A DNA stretch of 64,000 nucleotides from Dirofilaria immitis (lineage: Eukaryota; Nematoda; Chromadorea; Rhabditida; Onchocercidae), in NCBI GenBank assembly GCA_024305405.1, contig JAKNDB010000068.1:558001-622000 (forward strand), written 5' to 3'. Shown one piece after another: positions 26,853-40,147 of this stretch (the first letter of the stretch is position 1; each line of letters begins with the position of its first letter). Below the pieces are notes generated by a model, which saw only the letters and a list, made by a program, of their open reading frames with translations, did not search any database and was not told where the DNA came from. The position numbers and the translations under genes are program-made.

Positions 26853-29162
26853 AAATGCAAGCAACTTTGCCATTTCCTCACATTTAATTATACTGCCTTA
26901 TTGCAATTATTACCATCGCTGTTAATCATTTGGTTATCACTTTATCAACAAAATTTAGGATACAGCAAATTGGTATGATAGCAAAAAAAATGAAAAAAAC
27001 CAATCTTTGTGCTATAATATATGTTTACATTGTAATAAAAAATTTTTAAAAAAATTTCATCTTATCACATTATCATTTAAACGAAAAAGGCATGAAAAAT
27101 TTACATATTTAAATTTTTGATTCAAATACAAAATTTCTCGAACAGATTGTCTTTTTTTTTCTTTCATTCAACATTATTTGTATGTGATAAAGATTAAATT
27201 TAAAAATTTCACCTTTATGATGTATGATTATTTAATATACAAGAAAAAATAAAAATAAATTTTTGTTCAATTTCTTTTTCGTTTTTAAGACAAACTATTT
27301 AAAACATTCGAAAAGCTTTCTTTCATTTTATTCTTATTATTTCCTTTTTATTTATAACAGTTTAAAACAAATTTCCCATTGAATTAACTAAGTTAAAAAT
27401 TTAGTAATAATAAATTTGAAATACTAAATATTCCTTCTATTATTATTCTTTATAGGTTTTACTTTTTTCTTTTTCGTAAAATAATCCCATCAACATTGAT
27501 CGTAATGTTGAATGAAAAAAAAAAAGTTTTCGATTATTTCTCTATTTTTGATTTTGAACATAACATACAAACAAACAAATAAATAAATATATACTATTAA
27601 AACAAATATATATTGCATATCATCAAATTTGTAATTGAGCAAAAATTTGCATAATATAAATAACAATAAATGATATGATTAGGTGAAAAAGAAATTTAAA
27701 ATTATGAATGATAAATTTCTATGCACATACTTTTTCATATTTCAAATTATCATTTTATACTGACTATTCCAATTAATTAAAATTACTTCAAAATTTTATT
27801 TTATTTAAAAGATTTCATAAATTTTTGCTTGATATGCAAAAAAAAATGATAATCATCATCAAATCATAAATTTTTGCTTGATATGCAAAAAAATGATAAT
27901 CATTATCAAAGGGACAAAATGAATGCTAAAAATGATAATGACAAATATTTATCATTTCATATCATATCGTTTGAATATCAAGGAATTTCATAGCTGCGCT
28001 GCATTTTGAAATATTTTTACAATACTACAGCATAGTTGTCTTTTTTTTTCGAATTAATTTTCTTACCAAACCAATTTCTCGATTTTGCAATAATTTATAG
28101 TAATAAATCATTTACAATAATGAATTATGATTTTTTTTTTAATTCACATAATCATATTTCCATGAATTTAAAACAATACATTTAAAAATCTTTTATTTCC
28201 TAGATTAAAATTTAATTATTGCTATGGAATTTACTTTATTTTGGTATGTGGAAAGGAGATGTAATGAACATTTTTGTCAAAGCACGACTGATGATAACTT
28301 CAAGCTTCTATCGTTCGTTCTCGAGGAACAACCACAAAATTGATGTAATAATCTACTGGATAGTTAATTCTTATCAAATTTTTGTCAAAGATTGCTGCAA
28401 TAGAAAATTGTTAAAAATTCTGTCAAAAAATGAATAAATAACTTTTCAAAAAAAAATCAAAAAAATGGAGAAGTTATTTATTCGTAGTATTTTATAAGAT
28501 TTCAAATTATTTTATTATATTTGTCATAGATATAATTTTAACACAACTAATAGATGATAATTTAAATGTTTTATAGCTATATATATGGTATATTTATTCT
28601 AGGAAAATTTAACACACTTTGAATTATATGAATTTTTTTCGAATTTTTTCTAACAATTTATTATAGATTTATGAAAGTTTAATCATTTTTTAAATCATTT
28701 TCAAGGTTGATTATTTAGAAATTTCAGATAATTTCAAACAAAGAATAATATAAAAATTTGCGTATTAATTTTAATATATATGGTCATCATTCATCAGTAT
28801 ATGTTATTCTTGCAAAAAGATTCTGAATATTGGGAAATATTTGTTTCTATTATGTATAAATCTGAATAAAATATATTATTTTATTGATAACACTCACATG
28901 AAATTTAGAATTTCTAATTTCTGATTCATTTATTAAATCAATCTGATAAGTATTCGTTTCTACCATAACTCATTCAATTATTTCATCAAATAATGCTATA
29001 TTTGGATTCCATATTCAACTTGAAATGATAACATAAAATAGGTATTTGAAGTGATAGATGAGAAAAAGTTAATTTATTCATTTCATACGCATATTGCCAA
29101 GTATCCATAATAAATTCATTTTATGATTATTCGTAAATTAAACGTAATTTTTATGCTTTTTC
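26853..29162. other. Intergenic AT-rich DNA
   Basis: Convergent space between the collagen and a minus-strand gene. It contains a near-perfect two-copy tandem repeat at about 27820-27905 (unit TCATAAATTTTTGCTTGATA plus GCAAAAAAATGATAATCA). I see no gene; the 28219-28437 frame is unsupported. Confidence 0.6.
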
Positions 29163-32100
29163 TTATCTAAAAAAGCAAAATAAAAAAATTGATAGTATCA
29201 CGGAAGCCATTATCAACATCATCGGTATGTAACCAATTCCAGCCTGAATACAACGCTCCGTACAATAGAATAATTCTGCAACCTAGAAATAATAATAATA
29301 AACAGACAAATACAAAAAAAAATTTTTATCTCCATAACCAAATTATTACTGTAAACAGCTTACATATTGTATATGCTAGCATACTGTATTTTCATAAAAT
29401 CCAAAATACTGTCATTACAAAAACTGTAAGCGGATAAGTGTGACTGATGTGTGTATGATAGTATGTATGCTTGCTTTATTAGAAAAAATAATTTTGCAAA
29501 GTTTTCCTTTTCTTCCTCAAAGTTTTATCACGAAATGATTCATTATTTCTAATCTTGCCTTTTTTTTCGACAAGAAAATTCTCGCCAAAACCTTACTTGA
29601 AAAAAAACCGATATTTTATCAATCATAGCAATTTATATTGTCTGATTATTCTTTTGTTTTTTCAAAAAAAACTTTGCCATTTTTACACTCTCTTCAATTT
29701 CGATTTTTCAAATAACTTTTTTTTTTCACTTAGTATTTTTTCAGGATGTACTTCTTATTTAAACTAATTGCTATGTACGTTACGCAACGATAGACGTTCC
29801 ACTTTCATTACCACTTTTTAATTAAAATAAAAATAAAAATTCTACCATCATGCTCATTTATTATAATTGGAAATCCTGTTAATTTTCGGGACGTTACATA
29901 CAGTTCATTTGATAAAGATAAGTATGAATTATATAAATGGATACTTGTGAAAATAGGAATAATTTTTAACAAAGAAAATTTAATGAATAACTGATAATAA
30001 ATTCTATGAATTTTTAATCCCAAACTAAAAGCTCATATTATACAAATTTTAAACTTATATTATACGACAAAAAGCATCGTTCAAATCCATTAGATTTTCG
30101 TCTAACATGATGAACTTTATGGATTATCCGAAATAAGATTTAGAATATTTGTTAGTATCATATTTCGCAGCAAGTCAAGAAGAAGTTTATTTTACGATAT
30201 AAATTAGCTAAAGATGAATTAATTATCGATAAATATCAAGGGAAAGAACTTGGAAATATAAGAAATGTTATCTTTTATCAAAATTAGTTATAAGCATTTT
30301 TCAAATTGTAACATTTTTTGTCTAAAAATTAATTCGTAAATCTGATTCTTTTTTTTTTTAATGAATGAAAGTGGAATAATATGTGAGTTATTTCTAACTA
30401 CAGTAACTGTTATACAAAATAAAGAACGTATTAAAGTTACTGTAACTGATGGATATCAATAAGTGTAAATTACTATTTATCAGTAAATCATTCTGTAAAT
30501 TAAAATTTTTAACAAGGAATTTTTTCGTTGAAAAAAAAAAAGGAAGAAGATAGATACTCACTTTTCTGATTTCATGTATTTCATCATCCGAACATCCGAT
30601 ACTTCTACGTAATATCTGTAATTGAAAGTTAATTAAATTAAATGCATATTTAAATGGATATTTTATTTAATTTTTGAATTTAAATATATTATAATATTAA
30701 ATTTTCATTTAAAAATTTTTATCAATTTTTATCATTTTGCTAAAAAAAAAAAAAAAGAAAAATACTTTTGTTTTAAATAAATTTTAAATGTGCTAATTTG
30801 ATTGTGAAATATAACATTTCATGGGTAGTTAGTTATTGATGATTACCAGTTTTTTTTAAATCGACTATATTCAATTTTTAAAAATGTTTTTACGGAAGAA
30901 ACACTAAGATACATACATTTCTTGCTTAATACCATACTATTTGCTAAAAAAAAAAAAAAAAGAAGGAAAAAAAAAGGAGAATATTAAAAGGTGAGTTATT
31001 TTGTTAAATTCAACAACATTCTTCTAAAAGGTTGATATTAAATGGGAAAAAATTTTAAAAAATAATTGAAGTATTAAAGAAAAAAAAATATGAGACTTTC
31101 ATAATTAAATTATCATTTGAACAGTTTACATGAATCAACGAAATAATACAATCACAATATTAACAAAATAAAAATATATGATGATGATAAATTTGAAATC
31201 TATAAATTATTCAAAAAAAAAAAAATTAGCCAAGGAATGGATAAGAAAAAAGATAATTTTTGTAAATTTTTGTCAAATATTATCGAAGCAAAAAAAAAAA
31301 GAATAAAGATGAAAAAATTCATAATATTTAAATGAAAATTATCGTGAAATTTAAAATTTTTAAATGTAATATTCTGTAAAATTTCAATAAAACAATGTTT
31401 GTTGTCATTTGCAAATTCTAGAAATTCTCGAGATTCAGGAATTTTTTTCATTTTTCTTTTTCGATATACCAATATTATTGAACTTGTAACATGTAAAGGG
31501 ATATAAATAAGTCTTTCTGAAGTATTTTAAGTTCTCATCCTAATAATATTGTATCGCTGAAATTAAGGCACTATTATCATTGGTAGGTTCATCTTCTCGA
31601 ATTTAGTATTTTCATTATCGTGAAATAATGATTTTCACTATTATGAAATAATGAAAAATTAAGGTTACAAATAAATAAGATTTGCGAAGTTACAAATAAA
31701 CACTATCATGTGATTCCACAAAAGAAAAAAAAATGGTTGCGCAAAAAGATCATTCCTTTCCGTTGCGCAATCATTTTTCTACAAATTTTGTTTTGCTAAT
31801 TATTCGAAAATTCGTCAGAAAGATAATTGGAAATTTTTTGTTCATATTATCAAAAAATTTATCATTTGCTTCGTAAGATTATCATTCAAATAAACATTAT
31901 TATGCAATTCCGCAAAACGAAAAGAAAAGGTTGCGCAAAAAGATCACTCCGTTCCGCAATCATTTTTTCCGCAAATTTCGTTTTATCAAATTTTTGAAAA
32001 ATTGTTGGAAAATGATTTAAAAATTTTTAATTATATTATTCAAAATGGTAATTTTTCTAAATACATTGAAACGAAAATTTCTTTTTACGACGAAAAATCA

Positions 32101-33850
32101 AATTAAATGATAAATGATAAAAACAAATATTTGTAGAATAAAAAAAAATGCATAGTAAAATGAGGAAAAAATAAAAAGAAAAAAAAACGATAAAATTATT
32201 ATTGTAGAAAAAAAGAGAGAAAATAAAAAACTAAAATTTGCGAGATCATAAGAAAGAATGATTGTTGTGTTGTAGGGGAAAAAAATGCAGAAAAAAGTAG
32301 AAGAATGAAAGAGAAAGTGAAACCATTATAATAAAGACAATTTAGAATGCAACAATGATGTATTGTTAAGGATGATATACTGAAAAGTTTTGAAAGTTTC
32401 AATGCTTAAATTTACGCATATATGCATACGTCGAGAAAGATAACAAGTGGATTCTATATCTGCCAGTGTTTAATGGATTCTATCTATATCTATCAATGTT
32501 TAATGGTTTCTATATGTACGAAATTGTAAATTGAAATTTTTGCTTTTTTGATATATCGAAAAAATCTAACAATTCGTCGATTTTGACAAGAAATTCAATT
32601 CTAAAAGTAAAGGATGAATAACTGATAAGTCATTTGTGCAATAATTTTTTTATTAAAAACGGAAGTGAATTTCTCGAGATATGCGAGAAAGTATAATTGC
32701 TACAAACATATCGATCCATTCAATGATTATTTCATTTGCTGAAAATTTGTTATGAAATGATAATTTGTCTTTGTTTGTTGAGTAAATGCAGCGATATTTG
32801 ATTTGTAGAAGATTGCCTTAGAATGATGATTTATCTTATTTGCTGAATAAATGTATTGACTATTTGATTTATTGATGATTTACCTTGGAATGATGATTTG
32901 TCTTACTCTTCAAAGATTTGCCTTGAAATGATAATTTGTCCTATTTGTTGAATGATTTGCCTTGAAATGATAATTTGTCTTATTTGCTAAGCAAATTCAT
33001 TTATTTCAAAAAGCTATCTTAACTTAGTCTATGCTATTTTAGAATTGAAATTTTAAACTTACAAAAAGCATTTGACGCCATTCTTGTGGTTTACGATATC
33101 CGAATATTTTTTCAGTTAACGGTATCAATCCACAGGTTGCATTCATTTCACCACCTATCCACATACATGCAACTTGCAAACGATAACTACTATCATTATG
33201 AAGTAAATAGCCACTACTACGATATTCCGTGCATAGATAATTACGATATTGTAATGAATGACGAAGTTTAGTTTTTCTAAAAAAAAAAAGAAAATCAAAA
33301 TTAATTATTTTAATTTAATTAATATTAATTTGATTATATTTTTATTTATTTCATTTTTAAATTTGCTACAAATTATTTCTATTTATTAATTTCTTATTCA
33401 TTTCAATTTCTATTTACAATTATATATAGTAGAAGATGAAAAAAAAAAAGATTTGTAAAAAGCAAATATGAATTTATTTAGAACGAACTCTATAATATAG
33501 CCATCTTCACGTGCCACGTTACCTAATTCTATCAAATTCGAACATGCTCACGTAATTCAAACCAACGTATACGATCGGCTTCTGAACATCGTAAATTATG
33601 TGTACAATCCATATATAATGAAGCACCTAAATAAATTGAAATTTTTATTAATTAACTTTTTCAATTTTTAGTAAAATATTTTCTTTTTTTTTTTATAATT
33701 AAATGATTAAATTTGTTATGCAAATTTTAATTTAACCTATTCAAAAGATACCAAATAGGCTAAGTCGACTAATTGCTATTTGGCATAAGCCAAGTAAAAG
33801 AAAGAACCAAGCCACAAACATGAATGTATAAGTATAAAAATGATTAACAT
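29163..33850 (-). CDS. Unrecognised Cys-rich single-pass membrane protein
   Basis: I do not recognise the family. Exons: 33808-33850 (signal peptide MLIIFILIHSCLWLG, with an AG acceptor at 33857-33858 six bases before the ATG), 33523-33626, 33063-33276, 30562-30615 and 29163-29282. The ectodomain has spaced cysteines (MDCTHNLRC; NYLCTEYRSSGYLL; VACMWIGGEMNATCGLIPLT; SIGCSDDEIHE; YCTERCIQ) and ends in a transmembrane helix (IPMMLIMASVILSIFLFCFF) with one Arg after it. Phases of exons 3, 4 and 5 join cleanly. Between exons 2 and 3 the natural frame needs one-base corrections, best placed in the AATTT run near 33540-33544 and the A5 run at 33272-33276; an uncorrected alternative frame through exon 2 also exists. 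About 170 residues in all. Intron 3 is 2.4 kb. Confidence 0.6.
31681..32042. repeat. Two diverged copies of a 175-bp segment
   Basis: Copies at about 31681-31856 and 31869-32042 share GGTTGCGCAAAAAGATCA, a TCCGNTGCGCAATCATTTTT-like block and the following ATTCGAAAAATTC-like tail. They lie inside the long third intron of the minus-strand membrane protein gene. GCGCAA is locally unusual in composition. Confidence 0.75.
32750..32993. repeat. Degenerate 40-60 bp tandem repeat
   Basis: Five imperfect copies of TGCCTTGAAATGATAATTTG followed by TCTTATTTGCTGAATAAATG, inside the same long intron. The last two copies are nearly identical and 39 bases apart. Confidence 0.75.
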
Positions 33851-35403
33851 TTCGCTCTATCAATGCTCTTTTAATAGTATAAACTAAAATAATATTCAAA
33901 TTTTCTATTATTCAATATTTTTTCCTAAAATTTTAAATAATTCTAAAATCAAAAAAAAAAAATTTCATGTCAGGAAAGAATTTTTAGATGGTAGTTAAGA
34001 TAAGCAAATTTAATAGTATTGAAATGTTTCAGAGCTAAACAATATCGATTAATATATATTATTGCTATATTTGTTTAACAATATATAAAAAATAAAATTA
34101 CGGCTTGTCTCTTTTTTTAAAATAATCTTGGAATTACTTGTTTGATTAATATTCATTTTAAAATGAGTCTTTGAGCGCATTTACTCAGAGAATTATCGAA
34201 AGAAATTAATTGTAACAGATAGTAAGCCTTCTTATTTCATACTTCATTAACTTAATTATCGATATTTTTATTAATTAATCCAATTTTGATTGATCAATGT
34301 AAGCTAAATTCCTTATCAATCATATTCGAATTTACTCAATATTGCTTTCATGTTACTAGGATCATTCGAGCAGGTTGTGATGTAAATAGGTCATATATTG
34401 TATCAATTTTTATAATGTTCACAAATCACTACTAACAAGACGATAACAACAATTCACTATTGCACAACACTTAGCAATGAACAGCAAAAATTTCATTTTT
34501 AACAGAAATTTTCAATCTTTTTTTTACAAACCTAAAGATATCACAAGTATATGCCAACTTAAAGAAATATTTCTAAAATCCTAATTCTAAAATTATTCTA
34601 ATTTCCTCATTTTTACAATAGATGAAAGGAAATGAAGGAATATGCTTATATTAAAAAGCGCAATTAGAAAGACAAAAAAAAATCAACATAAAAAAATGGA
34701 AATAATCGATAAAAAGTACGCTAAAAATAAAGCATACATAAGTAAAAAGATTGCCTATTTCAAGATTATTTCCTGGAAATGTGATAGGATAAAACAACGG
34801 TATAAAACAACAACAAAAGAGAAGCAAAAACGAAAAGAATATTTGCACCGATTGAAATATTCGATGTGAGCCTAAAAAAAAAAAAAGAAAATGCATAACG
34901 GAAGACAACTATAACTATAAATTATGCAGGATAAGGAAAAATTCATGAAGCAAAAAAATCATGAAAAAAATCGAAAATCAGCAATGAATGGAAAAATCGG
35001 AAATTAATAAACCATATCAATGAGAAATTAGAAAACAACATGTAATATTTTTTAGTAATGAGAGTTAACGAAGAAAATTTGTTATCCTAAATTATAATAA
35101 AAGAAATTGAGATCTTATTTTTTACAGTTTGAAGACATCAAAAAATGCTGGATCAAATACACTGATATGTTTACAAACTTTTCTGCTCTTTTTCAAGTGA
35201 ATTATTTAGCTAAATAATATCACGGCCATAATTTCGGCAAACTAATCGATAAACAATATATTTTTGTTACTCATTACTCAATAGAAAATTATTATAGAGG
35301 CAGAGATAAGCAATAACAATTTTCCTCTCTTTTATTTAATATGTTTTTCAGAAGTGATAGAGATATGAATAGAGAGAATTTTATACACAAAAGAATTATC
35401 ACA
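33851..35403. other. Spacer between two co-oriented minus-strand genes
   Basis: About 1.5 kb between the stop of syntaxin-16 and the start of the membrane protein gene. No exon is supported; the frames at 34642-34869 and 34651-34908 are A-rich or T-rich chance openings on opposite strands. The distance is long for a nematode operon, so operon membership is not indicated. Confidence 0.5.
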
Positions 35404-38397
35404 TCAAGTTTTTACGATGATAAGAAGGATAAGTAAAAGAACGATTGTTACAGACAAAACAAGTATACAGTACATTTTTTATCGCTCCGTTGATACCTTT
35501 CAGCACGCTGTACACTTGATAAGGCTGATTTGACTCTTAATGCTGCTTGTTCTACATTATAATCAATTCGATCCAAAACGGTACCCTGATATCAAAAAAG
35601 CAAAAGAATATTAGCATTCCTAAATATTTAAATCTCCACAAGCATTATTTTAATTGACTACAAAAAATCTCAATATGTCTGCTGAAAAATTTTTAAAATG
35701 GAACTACTTCTAAATTATTAAATGATTAAATTATTACTGTTCAAAATTTCAACTCCATAATCTTTTCAAAGAAATTAATATCTTATGATCAATAAGAAAA
35801 AATCATCTAGCTATAGCTTCTGCTTTGTTTACACTGCGAAAATAATCGCAAAAAGTTGCACTACTAAAGACTGAATATACATAAAATAGTCTTCATTAAA
35901 AAAATTATATAATGACTTAGCTTACCTGATCAACAACCATGGATGCAAGATCCTTAAATAAAGAATTTAACTCAACAATCGATCTGCTAACACTCATTAC
36001 GTCACGTTCACGTTCCTTCACCATATCAGCATTTTGCAATAACAATTGTATTTGCTCCATAGTGAGACCTAGAAATTTTTAATGCATTATGAATTCTTCA
36101 AATTTTTCCTAAAAAATTGAAAAGCAATATAGATAAAATAAGCAGCATTATTACATTAAGTTTTGATAACGACCAGAATTACTACAAAATAAATGAGTAA
36201 ATTACAAAATATCTAACTTAGTCATAGAAAAATACATATTAGCCATAAACAAATACATAAAGCGAGTGACAAAAGAATTGAAACTGCGTGGGATCACTTA
36301 TTTTCTATAAAAACTCATCAATTTAATAATATAATAATAAAATAGTAACTATCAATTAGTATCATCTTATTAAGAACGATCAAAATTAACCAGGATGTCC
36401 TAGGATTCGAAAAGCCTACAGAAAATCTTAGACCAAAACAAACGACATATTATCATATATTTCAAATTTTAGACGAAAATTATTCTTCAAGATATTACAG
36501 ATATAATATAAAACAAACCATCTCGTGATTCATCTATTGGCGCATCATCAAGAACTTCGGTATTCACCCAATCAGTGGATGCAAGGAGATATGAATTGAC
36601 AGTTTCTTGACGTGCTTCAATTTGTTTTAAAAATTTTGCCTGACTCGTACGAAAATCGCCGGCCAAATTACTGAGTGTAAATCGTAATGTCGAAATTACA
36701 TTTCCACGTAGCAGAGATTGTTGTGTGTTTTCGATAACATTGGCTTTCTCAATAAAACTAAAAGATGAATTTGAAAAATAATGATTTGTGGAAAAAATAT
36801 TTTTAAATTCTTAATTGAAATGGGAATGTTTTCGCTGGACAAAATCGTGAAGAAGAAATATATCAGAAAAACTACAGTACGTTATAAAAGTTTTGTCATA
36901 AAAAAACAAATATAGCATATAGTGCTAGTATTCAGGACGAGTCGTAATTCGAAAGACTGAAGTCATTATGATAGCATCGAAATTTTAAAGCGCGTAGATA
37001 GAGAAATTTCTGAATTTATTAGAAATTAAAGAGGAACAAACCCAATTAAGCGTTGGCAATGAGTAAACATTTGTGTGACTTCATTTGTACTTTTGTCCAT
37101 TTCTTTTGAGCTTCCAAATCTTCGGTGAAGCTTGGCTTCGATATGTGATTCTGCTGCATTTCTCGAATTTGTTTCAAACGTGATCGTATCCTGCAAATAT
37201 TGATGATAATAAAAAAATATCGCATGTTTAGAGATTTGATCTCGAAATAATTTTTCATAGTTATGCTTCTGACGCCGGACTAACCTTTTGTCAAATAATC
37301 GTTTCCTTATTCGACAAAAAAATATTTTATTATTCGACAAATAAGGTAGCAATGTATTGAGATAAATATATTAAAAGATTTAAGCAAATGAAATTTATTT
37401 TCTCAGTTTATTTCATTTCTGTTTATAATTACCTATTTTAGTTTAGGTAATAATTTTTAAGCACGATTCATATTAAATATACCTGTGGTTTTTAGCATAC
37501 CTTTCATTTCTTTTTAATCTTGATAAAAAAATTAACCTTACATATTTCATAAAATTTATTAATTTCTCTGGAAAAATATACACAAAAAACTGGCTTACCT
37601 CGTAAGTTCATATTGTGCTTCATCAAGATAATTGACCCAGTCAGGTGGCATACGACAGGAACTCGAGATATGAACAGTTTCGGTTTCTTCATCCAAAGCA
37701 ACTAACGACATTTTTTCATCTAAAACATTCACAATTATTTTTTTTATAAAGAGTTTTTTAATCAAATTACAGATATCCTAGGTTCGATAAATGATCAGAT
37801 AAAAATCAGATAAATTGTTAGCATATAATAAATGAATATTTTTAGCATTTCATTTTTCTGCAATTTGCAATGCCAAAAATATTCAAATTGATTGATTCTT
37901 TTTTCATTCAATGAAATATCTTTTTTCAATTCGATAATTTTGCTTTTATAGTAATCTTTTCACATATGCTAATTCTTAGCTCTTTGAAATGTTCACGATT
38001 ATAACAAATTTTTCTAAGATCATACAATGATGCGATATGTAGAAGATAAACTAAACAATTTACAGAATCTATATTGCTTGCAGTGTATGATGAATGTATA
38101 TTCATCGGGATCAATCGAAATTATAAAATATACTTTTGAAAATTACATATTTATCAAATCAATTGCATTTAATAGCAAAAAAATCAATAATTTGCATATC
38201 GATTGGCTTTTTAGCAACTATTCTGTAATTTAAAATTAAAGTTTATTAAAAAAATGAACATAATACCAACCAATAACACTTGTAGTATTATTAGCAAACA
38301 TGAATTTGTTGTGTAGAGCATTATTTCGAAGAAGAATAAATACTTCGGTAAGATTACGTACTGAACCCATTGATGATTGCATACTAAGTGTTCCCAT
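35404..38397 (-). CDS. syx-16: Syntaxin-16 (Tlg2-type Qa-SNARE)
   Basis: Tail-anchored Qa-SNARE for fusion of endosome-derived vesicles with the trans-Golgi. Exons: about 38270-38397, 37599-37719, 37042-37190, 36519-36757, 35926-36068 and 35404-35585, about 320 residues. The N-terminal peptide SVRNLTEVFILLRNN matches the Vps45-binding N-peptide region of the family. The three-helix Habc region includes WVNYLDEAQYELTR and TQMFTHCQR. The SNARE motif follows (MVVDQGTVLDRIDYNVEQAA, with the ionic-layer Gln), then a C-terminal membrane anchor (ILVLSVTIVLLLILLIIV). Two homopolymer losses break the frame: A4 at 37104-37107, and A6 at 35475-35480 immediately before the anchor (both T runs on the plus strand). 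Adding one A at each restores the protein. A possible trans-splice acceptor lies near 38475. Confidence 0.93.
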
Positions 38398-38499
38398 TGT
38401 TTGAGTATAAAACTTAAACTCGAGATTCCTCGTTTCAAGAACAAATCAACTATTTTTGATTAGAAAGCCGTTCACCTGAAATTAGCAGCAAAAATTTCA

Positions 38500-39139
38500 A
38501 ACTTTTTCATATAAAAATCTATCTGATGATAAAACATCATTTTAAAAAATTCAAATATCATTTCTTATTTTATGAAATGCTATTTACTTGTTATTTCTGC
38601 AACATCTCGATATATATATTCTATCACTAAAGACCTTATCAATTTATCAATCTGTATTGTTTATTCACTTATTTCCTATTCCAATCATTATAATCTTTAC
38701 ACGTTTGCTTACTTAAGTTACATAGTATTTTGAAAATTTGAATATTCTTTGCTGTCTCGTATATCCCATCACTTCTTCTTATCACTCAAAATTCTTTTAG
38801 TGCTCCTTGTTCACTCATTTCTAACTTAAAACTTTAGGAATGTTTTGATATTATTGCATGAGAAGAGATTAAAGAAGCGATCGATCATCATGGAATCATC
38901 AATAGATTCTATGGGTCAAATTTCAATTTCGATTCTTCGAATACAACTAAACAAGAAAAAAAATTTAGGACAAAGGTCAGGCTAGCATATATCTTTCAAT
39001 CAATTTTACACTTCGCGGAATAATTGAAATATTGCTTAATTTATATTCATTCTACTTATTTTGGAAATCGAAAAATTTGAACAACATTGTTTCTAAGTAT
39101 AGCAAAGATTCGAGATATTATACGAAATTATCAAATCAT
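38500..39139. other. Intergenic DNA upstream of syntaxin-16
   Basis: Nothing supportable; likely contains the syntaxin-16 promoter. No motif can be assigned. Confidence 0.4.
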
Positions 39140-39580
39140 AGTATGGATGATATGAAAAAGATTAAACGATTTTCGATAATCTAGACGACATAAAAATGCT
39201 CGAATAACCTGAAATAATTCAAATGACATAAAAAAAAGCCTAGGCGTAGATGAACTGACATAGTATGAATAATATAAAGATGTCTGGTGTTTGAAATAAT
39301 ATGAATGACGTGAAAATGCCAAGATGACCTAAAATGATAACGATGAGGTGAAAATGTCTGGATAATCTGAAAGAGTACGAATAAAACGAAAATGTCTACT
39401 ACCTGAAAAAGCATGGACTATACGAATATGCATTAGATAACGTAAGATGGTACAATTGATATGAAAATGCTTGGATAATTTGAGACAGCACTGATAATAT
39501 AAAAATACCGAGATGACCCGAAATAATACGGTTGGCATAAGAATGTTTGAATAAACTGAAATTATTCGAATTCTCATTAT
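39140..39580. repeat. Degenerate 38-bp minisatellite
   Basis: About eleven copies of a unit near 38 bases with consensus GAYATGAAAATGYYNGGATR then ACCTGAAATAATACGAAT. Successive units differ considerably but keep the AAAATG and TGAAATAAT blocks. Period 38 is not a multiple of three, so the several overlapping minus-strand open frames here (39131-39625) are a by-product of a stop-poor repeat, not genes. Confidence 0.85.
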
Positions 39581-40147
39581 TGACGCTATACATCTTGGAG
39601 CACCTCTTTCGTTATCTGTTAGCACGAAGAATTTCTCTTATACGATTGAGAATTTCAAGATGCTTTCCGTTCCTCAATATTATTTCAGATTATTCGCATC
39701 TTTATTTATCAGCAGCCAAATTAATTAAATTCAATTTTATAATTTAATTACTTTCTAATTGTATTAAATTGCCTACATCCATCGAACAATAGTTATTTGG
39801 ATGATAAAAATTATTTCATTTGATTTTGAATTTGAATAGAATCAGAAAATGATAATCGTTAGAGGGATTTTCTTTTTTTAAAAATTGCAATAAATTTTGA
39901 TTAAATTAATTTCGCAATTAAATTATTTAAAAAATTTTAAATATTGCAAGTTTCAATGTTGTTTACGTGTCTTCTTCTGAATAAAAAAATTGGTAATTAA
40001 ATAATTAATTTTAATTATTCATTTGTTGCATATTTGTTTTGATATAGTGAATTGAAAGAATGTTTAAAAAAATAATATATCAATTTTAAGAAAATGATTA
40101 AAATTCAATCATTTATCAATTCGTTTTATTCAATCATTCGGGCAAGA

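Noticed and set aside
26258..26925. Several overlapping long open frames on both strands in the collagen region
   Set aside because: They are out-of-frame and antisense readings of the Gly-X-Y repeats; only the frame with Gly at every third residue is real.
33776..33856. Hydrophobic frame taken at first as the membrane anchor of syntaxin-16
   Set aside because: The true anchor follows the SNARE motif directly at 35404-35480 after a one-base correction. The other segment has an ATG with an adjacent acceptor and fits a signal peptide of the next gene.
39131..39625. Overlapping minus-strand frames that look like a small protein family
   Set aside because: They come from a 38-base tandem repeat whose period is not a multiple of three, and have no splice or start support.
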